This document shows, piece after piece, positions 1 to 10,120 of a DNA stretch of 64,000 bases. The translations under genes and the position numbers were made by a program. Positions within the stretch are counted from its first letter, which is position 1. Each line of letters begins with the position of its first letter. The stretch is from Mytilus trossulus. Taxonomy: Eukaryota > Mollusca > Bivalvia > Mytilida > Mytilidae. The stretch is taken from assembly GCF_036588685.1 (NCBI RefSeq), contig NC_086374.1, positions 66,090,457 through 66,154,456 of the forward strand. Reading direction: 5' to 3'. Below the pieces are notes generated by a model that worked only from the letters and a program-made list of their open reading frames with translations, did not search any database and was not told where the DNA came from.

Positions 1-47
1 GGGCCCCTGCTTTTTGAGAAAAAATGTGGTTGCTTATATAGGGAATC

Positions 48-932
48 TGTCATGGTGTGTAATTTGGCTTAAATTTGTGTTAGTGTTATTTTGGATAAAA
101 ATATGTTTTATTTTATGAAAGAAAATTTAATGTTTGTATTTTGTAAAAGTTTTAATTAATCTGTTTAATTAATTTTACCTATGTTGTGGCATTAGTACTC
201 GGAATGTCACAGTTTGCTCAAAGCACTTTATTTTGAAATATTAATTGTAATTAACACATGTCACTTTGAAAATTAAGAATTTTATCAAAACATTACAGGA
301 TTAGGCTTAGTCAATTAAAGTATAATTTTGCTAATGAGAGTATTATTAACATGTCGAGACATATTTATTTATTTTGGATTTTAGTATAAATATTGTCGGT
401 AAATTTTGGGAAGGCAGTCAGTGTTTCGGAAGCGTAACCTCACACTACTCACGTCATCATACTGGCCCTATAAGACTGTCTACCAGTCTACCAGTTGACT
501 GTGTAGTGTGAGACAAAATTTATCTCTTGACTCATTATTTAAATTAGAAAATACTTTTGAGAAGCTTTTATTTTGAGACTTTGCATTTTTGAATTTGAGA
601 TTAAGTATATTTTATGATTTAGTAATTTTGGCATTTATTTTATATTTTACATTTTAAAGAGAAATAGTTTTACTTGGGATTTGATATTTAGATTTGATAC
701 TTTGTACTTTAATTAGATTATTATTATTATTTGGAATTGTTTACTAATTGATTTGTTATCATCATTCGTTTAAATTGTTACAGTAATTAAATTATGAAAA
801 CCTTCCTTGCGTTTTAGCTATGCCTATCAGAACATTAAGTCTAGCGATAGACTGACCCCCTGTCCCTTGGTTCCAGCACAAACGAGTTAGCTCCCCCTTA
901 TCTAACAGTGCTCTGGAGGAACCTTGGTGACA
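48..932 (+). repeat. 5' LTR, 885 bp
   Basis: It begins TGTCATGG, ends GGTGACA, and matches 6710-7594. A TATA-like TATAAAT lies at 385-391. A 10-bp inverted pair, CTCACACTAC at 439-448 and GTAGTGTGAG at 503-512, could fold as a hairpin near the start of the transcript. Confidence 0.95.
385..391 (+). promoter_or_regulatory. Probable LTR TATA box
   Basis: TATAAAT lies 337 bases into the 5' LTR, with the same copy at 7047-7053 in the 3' LTR. A transcript start about 30 bases downstream, near the GGCAGTCAGTG stretch, would fit. The position is inferred from sequence only. Confidence 0.45.
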
Positions 933-1480
933 GATATGGCGGAGTTGACCCGGGCATGATTCAAATTAGATTCTGAAACTGCATAGCTGAAATGTAGGTT
1001 GGCAAAATTCATTCAAAATTATTTAAAACTTAAAATTTCAAAAATTGAGACAACAGTAGGAGAGACAATGAGAAGAAGAGAGAACCAGTAACAGGAGAGA
1101 CAAGTTGCAGATTAATACAACTCACAACTAAAAGATAAGTACATCTTGCCTATTATAATACACTTTAATAACTTTTAAGTGAAAAGTATAGATGTATGTT
1201 GATTCTTGGTGTGAATCTGTTAACTTTAAATAAATATTTGTTTGTGCAAAAACTTTACAGGAGTTAAAATTCAGTTCAGGAGAAACTGTAATTGTGCAAA
1301 TAATTTTATACGATCTGGAAATTTGACTCATAGTAGAGAGAATTTAACATTTAGTTCATGAGAGATTTTATTTGCATAATTAATGAAGTTATAACTTAAG
1401 GTAGAGAGAATTGAACATAAACAATATACTGACAAAAATACTTTAAGTTTCAGTTTGGTAATTGGAATAGAAATATCATC
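933..1480 (+). other. Retrotransposon leader with no gag frame
   Basis: These 548 bases hold no plus-strand open frame long enough for capsid or nucleocapsid. They contain degenerate purine-rich repeats of the type AGTAGAGAGAATT and AGGAGAGACAA. This is where gag would be expected, either as a separate frame or fused to pol. Confidence 0.6.
937..955 (+). other. Candidate primer-binding site
   Basis: TGGCGGAGTTGACCCGGGC begins four bases after the 5' LTR end. Starting with TGG fits pairing to the CCA end of a tRNA. The matching tRNA could not be named from memory. Confidence 0.45.
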
Positions 1481-4400
1481 ATGGGTAGAAAAAGGATTTC
1501 AAAAGGATGGTGCTGCCAAAGAGACAGATGTGCCAGGCTATCCAGTGTAATACCAGGAACAGCAAGTTTCCAGTTTACTACAACCATGGAGAGGAACTTT
1601 GTCGAAATTGGACTGGAGGACCACCAAGTGAGATGTTTAGTTGACAGCGGAGCATCTTTTAGCTGTATCAGTCAACATCAGCTGTACCGTCTAAACACCA
1701 CTACAGCGATACAGAAATCAACGATAAATAGTGCAATAGGTGTCTGTGGAGAAGTGCATGCGATAATTGGTGAAATAGTACTACAGCTATCTTTTGGACA
1801 ATACAAAATTTACCAGAAATTCCGTATATTTGAAACACTACATGCAAAAGCTATATTAGGATTAGATTTTTTGAGAGACAATAAAGTGAAAACCGACTTT
1901 GAAAATATGACTTTAACAATACCAACTCTGAAGAATTCCGCAATGAACATGGAACATCAAGATAGTGTTGCTCATGTTACCATAGCAACCTTTCAAGACA
2001 ATAGTGCAGTTACAGCTTTGGCAGAAACCGTGAATTCAGTGATTTTAGAACCTCAATCAGAAACAATTATACCAGTTAAAATTCCAAAATTTCAAATAGG
2101 AAGTATAGTAATTTTAGAACCGTGCCATAAACTTCAGTCACGCTTTTCTATAGCTGGTGGAAAAACAGTTTCAAATATTGATAATAATAACATGGGAATT
2201 TACAGACTTTTAAATCCAACGAATCAAACTATCTATTTGGACTCGAAATTACAAATTGCTGTTGCACAACTAGTTGACTTCAGAAATATTAATGCTTTCA
2301 AAGACCAAGATGAAGGATTTTTATTCAGTGTTTTAGAAAGTGAGAAATATTCAAACAATAACAGTGCTGATATTTTAGCTGATTTAGGGATTAATTTAAG
2401 TGATACTGACTTAAGTTTAAATCAACAACAAAAACTTTATAAATTTTTAAGCCAGAATAGAGACATATTTGCCAAGGATTTATCGGAACTTGGTAAAACT
2501 GAAATGCATTATCATACCATCCATACAAAAGGTGATAAGGTGGTTAGTTTAGCACCTTATCGTCAATCACCACAGATGCGTGCTGAGATTGAACGACAAC
2601 TAGATGAGATGGAGAGACATGGTATCATCGAAGAATCTACCTCACCTTTTCACAGCCCTGTAGTTCTCGTGAAGAAACAAAATGGTGAATTTCGGTTTTG
2701 TGTGGACTTCCGTGTGCTCAACAAGATAACAGAGCCACTTTCATTTGGAATTCCACACATGTCTGACATTTTGGATACATTAGCTGATGCCAAACCTGAG
2801 CTATATTCAACTATCGACCTTCGTTCAGGATTCTGGCAGGTACCGTTAGACCCTGCCACAAAATACAAGAGTGCCTTCATTACCCACAAGGGAGTTTACG
2901 AGTTCAACAGACTAGCATTTGGTATGATGAATTCACCTATGACATTCCAGTGTTTAATGACCAAAGTGCTGAAAAATCTAAATTTTAAGATCGCGTTAGT
3001 CTACATAGATGATGTTTTAATTTTTTCCAAGAACTTTGAGGAACATTTACAACATTTAAATTTAGTGTTTACCAATTTAAGAAGTGCTAATCTAAAATTA
3101 CATCCGTCGAAATGTAAATTTGCAAAGAAGGAAGTTAAGTATTTAGGACATGTTATTTCTAAAAATGGAATTAAAGTGAACCCAGAAAACACAGAAAAAG
3201 TGAACAATTTTCATACTCCTAAGAATGCCAAACAAGTGAAAAGTTTTTTAGGAATGGCGAACTATTACAGAAAATTTGTGAAGGACTATGCGTGTATTGC
3301 CACACCGTTAACATCACTTTTAAAGAAAAATATGAAATTTAACTGGACATTGAAATGTCAGAGGGCATTTGATACTCTGAAAAATGCACTTATTTCCGCA
3401 CCTATTCTAGTGTTTCCAGAATTTGATAAACCATTCATATTATCCACAGATGCATCTGAATATTCAATGGGATATGTGTTAAGTCAGATTCAGAATGGAG
3501 TGGAGCATTCCATTGCTTATGGTGGAAGATCTCTTCGTGGTTCTGAACTTAGATGGCATATAACAGAAAAGGAAGCACTAGCTCTAGTGGATGGAATACA
3601 GCACTTCAAACATTATTTGGCAAATCAAGAATTCACTGTGTATACCGACAATGTATCTGTTAAGTATCTGCAGAAAATCAAAGACTGTCAAGGTCGTCTA
3701 GGAAGATGGAGTTTGCTACTTCAGGGATACAACTTCAAGATTATACACCGTGAAGGCTCTAAGAATACTGCCGATTGTCTATCCAGGCAACAGTACACAA
3801 ATTCAACAGCACAAGATTCAACCGATTTGGCAGAACATTTGTACAATATTAATGAAAAAGAGTATACTGAAACTGTGTTTTTTTATAAAGGAGAAAGTGA
3901 GGAAAATGTAATCGCGAACATACAAGAAACTGAAATTCAAGAACCGGAACTTATGAATTTATCCAAACATCAAAAAGAGTGTCGAGACTTTTCCGAAATT
4001 TACAATTATAAGTTTAATAGAGAATTACCAGATGATGCAATTTTAGCGAGAACAATAGTAGCGGAATCATACAATTTTGAAATAGAGGATGGAATTTTAA
4101 AACATTTTTATTCAAAGAGGTGTAAACAAGTACCAAGACATGAGCGTTTAGTGAAACAGATAGCTGTTCCTAGAATTTTACGTGACGACGTTTTGAGGTC
4201 TTACCATGACTGTATTCTAGGCGGTGGTCATCAAGGTTTCGACAGAACATACTCATCACTGCGTAATAAGTACTTTTGGCCTTCAATGTATGAGGATATT
4301 AAACAATATGTTAAGACATGTGAAGTGTGTCAACAATCGAAAAGGAATTATGGTGCTAAACGACCACCTCTTAAACCACAAATAAGTGATGACATATTTA

Positions 4401-6322
4401 GTAGATGGCATATGGACATACTTAGTGGTCTACCTACAACTCCAGACAAATACAAACATGTACTTTTAGTGGTGGACAGCTATTCTAAGTGGAGTGAAAT
4501 ATTCCCTTTAAAAACACAAGAAGCTGGTGAGGTAGCAGGAATACTGTACAGGGAGATTATCTCACGATACGGAGCACCTAGAGTTCTCATATCAGACCGC
4601 GGCAGGAATTTTACGTCGAACCTTGTAAAAGCATTATCTGAAATGTTTCAGATTACAAGACATTTAACGAGCTCCTATCATCCGCAAACAAATGGATCTG
4701 TTGAAAGAATGAACTCCATTATTCTCCAATCTATTCGCAGTTATGCTAAAGATCAGCAAGATGACTGGGTTCATTTATTACCAGGAATCATGATGGCATA
4801 CCGAGCCACTCCAGCAACTCAGTCAACTGATTTCTCACCATTTTTCTTGTTGTTTGGACGAGAGATGTGTCTGCCGATTGATACTTCTCTCATACCTAAG
4901 GAACATTTAGCCCAAGATCATAGGATATTTTTAGGAAGAATTCTGCAAAATTTAGAAAGAACCAGGAAAATTGCATCAGAGAACATAGAAGTAGCCCAAG
5001 AGAGAAATAAACGCCAATACGACAAGAATACACAGGAACCAGAATTTAGACCTACCCAAAGAGTTTGGCTATACTGTACTAAAGTTCCTGTAGGAAAGGC
5101 TCCAAAATTGCATCGTAAATGGGTAGGTCCATATTATATAACACTTGTGAATAGATCAAACCACACATACAGAATCCGTAATTGTGCTAACAACAAAGAA
5201 GTGAAGTCACTAGTAACTGCGCATAGGTTGAAGCCATACTATGACCCTAACACTAGACCAACTAATCCGCCTCCAGAACATGAAAATGATGACGATGAGT
5301 TAGATCCAGACGAAATAGGTCGACAAGATAACAATGACAGACAACAACAAAATCGAAGACAGGAAAATGGGGACAACAATGACAGACAACAACAGAACAG
5401 AGGACAGCAAAATGGAGACAACAATGATAGACAACAACAGAACAGGGGACAGCAAAATGATAACAACAATGGTAGACAACAACCAAACAGAGACCAGAGA
5501 ATTGGTAACAACAACCAGAACCAACCATGCAATCCACCTGTTGGCAACACCAAACCATCATGTCAAGATTGTAAACGTGGAAATTGTACTCCATTTAGTG
5601 AAGAAAACATCGACCGTCTAATGGCTTCAAATCGAGGTAATGGTACATTATATTACAAAATAAAATTCAAAACAGGACAAACCGAGTGGCATTTTCCATG
5701 TAAAATTCCAACAAATATAGTGCGTCAATTTCATGCGGACAGAACAATGAGCGGGAAAAAGAGAAAAAGACCTCTAAATCAAACCAAGCATAAATTCTTT
5801 AATAAATCTGACAAACCAGGAAATGAAGAAAATAAGGAAACTAGTACCAATTCGCAAAAGGAATCTGTAAATGTGCTTTCAACCAATAACAACCCTTCTT
5901 TGGATTATTCACAACCTGAAAAATTACTAGCAGTGCGTTTAATAAATAAAAAGGCTTATTATCTGATTCAATCTGGAATTATTCAGAGGTGGCATTCAAT
6001 TACATCTGTTCGAAACCATGCTCATAATTTTATCAAATACTTTACAACAATCTTTGAGGAGAGATTGCTGAAAGAGAAATTGAACTATCTTCAGGAAAAA
6101 CACCAAGGAACACTGAAACAGGAATTTAGTAGCTGTGGTCAAGGATTTAAAGTACATGAAGCAAGAGTTGACAATAGTGGAAAAATGGAGTTTTTGTTAA
6201 GTTGGATGAACCCAAATATGCCTCCAGAATGGCAGACTTTTGATGAAGTGCCGAATGGGTGCATTGACACTTTCTTAAAAGAATTAACTAAAGAGTTCCA
6301 AAGTGAGATAAATCCATGGTGA
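1481..6322 (+). CDS. pol: Pol polyprotein: PR-RT-RNase H-IN plus chromo-like tail (1613 aa)
   Basis: Intact from ATG at 1481 to TGA at 6320-6322. Retropepsin motif DSGA starts at residue 55. Reverse transcriptase spans about 385-600, with D446 and the catalytic YIDD at 508-511. RNase H begins near 650 with TDAS (D657). The integrase zinc finger uses H909, H917, C947 and C950. The integrase core has D979, D1039 and E1075 (D-x59-D-x35-E), followed by a GPYY module at 1216-1219. Residues 1283-1342 are four 15-residue Asn/Gln/Arg-rich repeats. Beyond them lie three short stretches resembling chromodomain beta-barrels (about 1388-1425, 1484-1525 and 1556-1610). No nucleocapsid zinc knuckle or capsid precedes the protease. 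The frame has no premature stop, so it looks recently active. Residues and order are seen directly; the chromo assignment is by pattern only. Confidence 0.95.
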   Translation: MGRKRISKGWCCQRDRCARLSSVIPGTASFQFTTTMERNFVEIGLEDHQVRCLVDSGASFSCISQHQLYRLNTTTAIQKSTINSAIGVCGEVHAIIGEIVLQLSFGQYKIYQKFRIFETLHAKAILGLDFLRDNKVKTDFENMTLTIPTLKNSAMNMEHQDSVAHVTIATFQDNSAVTALAETVNSVILEPQSETIIPVKIPKFQIGSIVILEPCHKLQSRFSIAGGKTVSNIDNNNMGIYRLLNPTNQTIYLDSKLQIAVAQLVDFRNINAFKDQDEGFLFSVLESEKYSNNNSADILADLGINLSDTDLSLNQQQKLYKFLSQNRDIFAKDLSELGKTEMHYHTIHTKGDKVVSLAPYRQSPQMRAEIERQLDEMERHGIIEESTSPFHSPVVLVKKQNGEFRFCVDFRVLNKITEPLSFGIPHMSDILDTLADAKPELYSTIDLRSGFWQVPLDPATKYKSAFITHKGVYEFNRLAFGMMNSPMTFQCLMTKVLKNLNFKIALVYIDDVLIFSKNFEEHLQHLNLVFTNLRSANLKLHPSKCKFAKKEVKYLGHVISKNGIKVNPENTEKVNNFHTPKNAKQVKSFLGMANYYRKFVKDYACIATPLTSLLKKNMKFNWTLKCQRAFDTLKNALISAPILVFPEFDKPFILSTDASEYSMGYVLSQIQNGVEHSIAYGGRSLRGSELRWHITEKEALALVDGIQHFKHYLANQEFTVYTDNVSVKYLQKIKDCQGRLGRWSLLLQGYNFKIIHREGSKNTADCLSRQQYTNSTAQDSTDLAEHLYNINEKEYTETVFFYKGESEENVIANIQETEIQEPELMNLSKHQKECRDFSEIYNYKFNRELPDDAILARTIVAESYNFEIEDGILKHFYSKRCKQVPRHERLVKQIAVPRILRDDVLRSYHDCILGGGHQGFDRTYSSLRNKYFWPSMYEDIKQYVKTCEVCQQSKRNYGAKRPPLKPQISDDIFSRWHMDILSGLPTTPDKYKHVLLVVDSYSKWSEIFPLKTQEAGEVAGILYREIISRYGAPRVLISDRGRNFTSNLVKALSEMFQITRHLTSSYHPQTNGSVERMNSIILQSIRSYAKDQQDDWVHLLPGIMMAYRATPATQSTDFSPFFLLFGREMCLPIDTSLIPKEHLAQDHRIFLGRILQNLERTRKIASENIEVAQERNKRQYDKNTQEPEFRPTQRVWLYCTKVPVGKAPKLHRKWVGPYYITLVNRSNHTYRIRNCANNKEVKSLVTAHRLKPYYDPNTRPTNPPPEHENDDDELDPDEIGRQDNNDRQQQNRRQENGDNNDRQQQNRGQQNGDNNDRQQQNRGQQNDNNNGRQQPNRDQRIGNNNQNQPCNPPVGNTKPSCQDCKRGNCTPFSEENIDRLMASNRGNGTLYYKIKFKTGQTEWHFPCKIPTNIVRQFHADRTMSGKKRKRPLNQTKHKFFNKSDKPGNEENKETSTNSQKESVNVLSTNNNPSLDYSQPEKLLAVRLINKKAYYLIQSGIIQRWHSITSVRNHAHNFIKYFTTIFEERLLKEKLNYLQEKHQGTLKQEFSSCGQGFKVHEARVDNSGKMEFLLSWMNPNMPPEWQTFDEVPNGCIDTFLKELTKEFQSEINPW
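5327..5506 (+). repeat. Four 45-bp in-frame repeats in pol
   Basis: Four copies of a 45-bp unit encode a 15-residue Asp/Asn/Gln/Arg-rich block. The first three are close copies and the fourth has diverged. The block forms a flexible linker between the integrase GPY module and the C-terminal chromo-like region. Confidence 0.85.
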
Positions 6323-6693
6323 TTTGTTTTAAACAATTTGTGACTCGTTAGGACAGTGTTTGAGACTTGAAAATAGTATTTTAGGAGCAAGTAAATCTAT
6401 TTAGTTTTTCTAAAACATTTTTTTTGGGGGGTAGGTAGTTCTAGGACTTAGTGTGAGTGCACGCATACTATTTCTTATTACTACATCTTTTGATTTTGGT
6501 TAAAGTGTCTTGTCTTTTTGGAGATTAACACAAAAATATAAAGGTTGAGAGAAGCTAGCTAGCTGACACTTATTGTATATATATTTTTTTTTACTGGCGC
6601 CAGGTTATGTATATAATTGGTAAAGAGTGTATTTAGATATTTTTAAGATGCGTATATGTGAATGTATATATCATGTTTGGGGACAAACATATT
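6323..6693 (+). other. Retrotransposon 3' untranslated spacer
   Basis: It separates the pol stop from the polypurine tract. It is T-rich, with a G run near 6428, and no envelope or other long frame was seen. Confidence 0.7.
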
Positions 6694-6707
6694 GGAGTAG
6701 GGGGGAA
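6694..6707 (+). other. Polypurine tract
   Basis: GGAGTAGGGGGGAA ends two bases before the 3' LTR. This is the expected place and composition for the plus-strand primer. Confidence 0.8.
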
Positions 6708-6709
6708 TA

Positions 6710-7594
6710 TGTCATGGTGTGTAATTTGGCTTAAATTTGTGTTAGTGTTATTTTGGATAAAAATATGTTTTATTTTATGAAAGAAAATTTAATGTTTGTA
6801 TTTTGTAAAAGTTTTAATTAATCTGTTTAATTAATTTTACCTATGTTGTGGCATTAGTACTCGGAATGTCACAGTTTGCTCAAAGCACTTTATTTTGAAA
6901 TATTAATTGTAATTAACACATGTCACTTTGAAAATTAAGAATTTTATCAAAACATTACAGGATTAGGCTTAGTCAATTAAAGTATAATTTTGCTAATGAG
7001 AGTATTATTAACATGTCGAGACATATTTATTTATTTTGGATTTTAGTATAAATATTGTCGGTAAATTTTGGGAAGGCAGTCAGTGTTTCGGAAGCGTAAC
7101 CTCACACTACTCACGTCATCATACTGGCCCTATAAGACTGTCTACCAGTCTACCAGTTGACTGTGTAGTGTGAGACAAAATTTATCTCTTGACTCATTAT
7201 TTAAATTAGAAAATACTTTTGAGAAGCTTTTATTTTGAGACTTTGCATTTTTGAATTTGAGATTAAGTATATTTTATGATTTAGTAATTTTGGCATTTAT
7301 TTTATATTTTACATTTTAAAGAGAAATAGTTTTACTTGGGATTTGATATTTAGATTTGATACTTTGTACTTTAATTAGATTATTATTATTATTTGGAATT
7401 GTTTACTAATTGATTTGTTATCATCATTCGTTTAAATTGTTACAGTAATTAAATTATGAAAACCTTCCTTGCGTTTTAGCTATGCCTATCAGAACATTAA
7501 GTCTAGCGATAGACTGACCCCCTGTCCCTTGGTTCCAGCACAAACGAGTTAGCTCCCCCTTATCTAACAGTGCTCTGGAGGAACCTTGGTGACA
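6710..7594 (+). repeat. 3' LTR, 885 bp
   Basis: It matches 48-932 at a constant offset and is followed directly by the AATC target duplicate at 7595-7598. Confidence 0.95.
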
Positions 7595-7685
7595 AATCAC
7601 TGAATAGTGACTGGAGCGAGTCCCCTCTTAGGTCAGTCAGTGGGGGGCCCCCACTTTAGAAAATTTCTGGATCCGCCACTGGATA
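7595..7685. repeat. Right half of the repeat that hosts the retrotransposon
   Basis: With bases 1-47 on the other side, this is an older repeat split by the insertion. It contains the phrase CTGGATCCGCCACTGG, and a related CTGGATCCGTCACTGC occurs near 28984. Its class is not identified. Confidence 0.4.
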
Positions 7686-8293
7686 TACAAATGTACAGTA
7701 TCGAACAGAAGATAAAAAAGGGAACAATATGGTGAATTTTAGAGATTAATATTATTGCATGTACATGCATTTGAAATATTTAAGATATATTGTTTCGATT
7801 TATTTAGTTCAAGGTTCCACGTTGACCTAGCTTCCATTTTCGAAAACTGTCATTTAAATGCTAGTCTATTAGAGGGATATTTCCTTTTCATTGGTTGTAG
7901 ATATGGAATCTTATTTTACCATGAAGTCAGATTTGAAAATGACTTTGGGAATGAAGATATCATAAAGCCTGAATGTCAGTTTTAGTCTTATATATGTACT
8001 TTATAATTTTAGTCTTGCATGTACATATATCACTGATTCAGTGGCAATGGTAAATAGACACTGACAAGTCTTAGATAATATTTTATAGTTTTGAATGTTT
8101 TGTCCGTTGACTAAAATTAGGTGGAGGTTTGTGTGTTCTTATTTCCAACAGAGGTTAACTCAACACATATCAATATGTGCATGAAGCAAATTGATAGTTG
8201 CTACATGTAGATAGGGAATGATTGTACCACAAGAAAGTTTTAACCTGTGTATATATACTTAAAATATGATAAAAAAAATCATGTCTTTTTCAG
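7686..8293. other. No gene seen
   Basis: AT-rich sequence without recognised motif. A 76-codon plus-strand frame at 7755-7985 has no family features and no supporting splice context, so it was not called. Confidence 0.5.
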
Positions 8294-8495
8294 GACTTCT
8301 GAACCAACCATGTAGTATGGAATGTTTTTGAGATGTGGTTTTGGTCGATGGATGTTAATGAAGGACCTGTAGTACAAAGTATATCACTGAATTTAGCTCT
8401 TTGTCTAAGTGTATTATTGAATACTTTGCTTTGAGCTCAGTTCATTGTTATGCAAATCATTCTTTGTGAAATAAAGATTTGACAGAAAACTCTCA
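8294..8495 (+). other. Possible orphan 3'-terminal exon
   Basis: A good acceptor (pyrimidine tract, CAG at 8291-8293) precedes a roughly 200-base stretch that ends with an AATAAA signal at 8470-8475. All three frames close within about 12 codons, so it would be mostly 3' UTR. The upstream exons of such a gene would lie beyond the left window edge or have been displaced by the retrotransposon. A chance arrangement is possible. Confidence 0.25.
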
Positions 8496-8898
8496 TGTAC
8501 AAGGATTTGTCAAAGTAGTATCACCTCTGTTTACGTACAATGTAAGTATTAGGGAGATAAAAGCATTCTATTTTGATTTGAACCAAACATATTATAAAAA
8601 AAAAGAACAAATTTACCCGAAAATGCTACTACCACTACTAGCAATATGATGCTAGGTTGTTTTAATACATCTGTACTAGCTGCCTACTGTTGACTCGGTT
8701 CTGAGTGTAAATGGTCCTTCAACTATGCGGGGGAAAATTATAAGGCATATCTAGGCTTATCAATTTCTAAAACAATATTTCATTGTACATGTTTGAAATT
8801 TTTAAACAACCACAGAAATTTTTGCAGTTGAAATACATGTAGGTATCCTGTCGTCGTCTTCCCAAGACGGATGGTTTCCAGATAATAAATTCAGTATA

Positions 8899-9107
8899 CT
8901 GTGGATTCATTAATATTCTTTGGATACCAATTTTCGTGGATTTCGTGGGTACAGGAGAACCACGAATTTAAATGTTCAACGAAGAAAACAAATTTTCTAA
9001 AGGAATGAGTGTAGACTTTGCCAAAACCACGAAATTAAATATCCACAAATATATGTCAATTTTCCTCAAACCACGAAAATTTGTACCCACGATTAATGAA
9101 TCCACAG
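8899..9107. repeat. CTGTGGATTCATT MITE, copy 1
   Basis: 209 bp with terminal inverted repeats CTGTGGATTCATT and AATGAATCCACAG, flanked by TA on both sides. The interior is a near-palindrome of TTTCGTGG/CCACGAAA blocks. TA target duplication fits a Tc1/mariner-type parent. Confidence 0.85.
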
Positions 9108-9139
9108 TAGGTAAAAAGAAAGCCTTAAAATTATAACAA

Positions 9140-9314
9140 CTGTGGATTCATTTATTTTCGTGGATTAAAGAAAATTTGCATTTTCGTGGTTTTGCCGAAG
9201 TCTGCATACAAGCCGGTATAGAAAATTTGTTAATCGTTGAACATTTAATTTCGTGGATATCTACCCACGAAAGCCTCGAAAATTGGTATCCAAAGAATAA
9301 TAATGAATCCACAG
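9140..9314. repeat. CTGTGGATTCATT MITE, copy 2
   Basis: 175 bp with the same termini as copy 1 and only 32 bases away from it. The left flanking TA has decayed to AA. Confidence 0.8.
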
Positions 9315-9329
9315 TAATATTTATAATCA

Positions 9330-10110
9330 TAAAAGGAAGCTTGGGATTGTTTTGGTTTTTTTTGGGGTGGGGGGTATATATGTAGTCCCTAAGGTTTAGG
9401 AATAAGGGTTCCAAAGGTGACCAAAACAAGCATTAATCTAGTGTCCGTACAAAAAGTCGTGAATAAGTATTTCAATTGTTCTGAAATTGTACCATAATAT
9501 TGAATACCATAAGTTGAAGGTTAAGGTCTATTTTGTGGGTTATGGGGCAAACAGTCTAGGAATTAAGGGCCAAAAACAAACATTTTTGTAGATTCCAGAC
9601 AATAAATTGGAGTTATTTCTTTGTCCAGAATGGTTGTTGAATTACCTAAAACCAATGCTTTATGAAATCTTCTTTAAAAATTGGAGTTTAGATTTCTCTG
9701 TCCAGAATAGTAGTTGAATCAACTTAAAATAATGCTATACATGTATATACAATATATATACAATGCAAAATTCACTTTACTACCAACTGATAAATTTAAG
9801 CAGTCTTTAATAGCCATTCAGTGATTACAAGCACTTTGATTATCATTCTAGGGTTATGCCCTTTCACAAATGGAAAAATTCCTCAAGTTTGTCTCAACTA
9901 AATTTAGTGAAATGTGTATATAATGCTTATTACCTCTTAACTCAGTTTAAGTTCAATTTTTGGCAGCTTCACTTTATGTACCTTTTTAACGTTACATGTT
10001 AGCGGGGTCATCATCACCATGACTGTATGACATTTATATTTTAATACTTTATGTTTTATTAAAATGAGTAGTTGAATAATTATTGTTGCAAACTCCATTA
10101 GAAATTTGAT
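9330..10110. repeat. Truncated copy of the TATACGACCGCA element
   Basis: It carries blocks shared with the two longer copies: the GGTTTAGGAATAAGGG phrase, the TTTGTCCAGAAT phrase and CTACCAACTGATAAATTTAA, which recurs near 30810. No terminal inverted repeat is present at its ends. It abuts the longer copy starting at 10121. Confidence 0.6.
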
Positions 10111-10120
10111 TTGAGATCAT

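Larger units (their letters stand above)
48..7594 (+). mobile_element. Complete Ty3-type LTR retrotransposon without gag
   Basis: Two 885-bp direct repeats (48-932 and 6710-7594) start with TG and end with CA. They keep a constant offset of 6662 along their whole length and show no difference by eye, so the insertion is young. The 4-bp AATC at 44-47 recurs at 7595-7598 as the target-site duplication. A polypurine tract lies just before the 3' LTR, and one long pol frame (1481-6322) fills most of the interior. Domain order protease, reverse transcriptase, RNase H, integrase is that of Ty3 elements. No gag frame is present between the 5' LTR and pol, so particle formation would need Gag from elsewhere. 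The pol C-terminus carries chromo-like modules. The element sits inside another repeat whose halves flank it. Confidence 0.95.

Noticed and set aside
937..955. Naming the primer tRNA
   Set aside because: The sequence after TGG could not be matched with confidence to a specific tRNA 3' end from memory.
5239..5621. Minus-strand and out-of-frame plus-strand frames over the pol Q/N linker
   Set aside because: Shadows of the 45-bp coding repeats in pol.
7755..7985. 76-codon plus-strand frame
   Set aside because: No recognisable motif, splice signal or homologous context.
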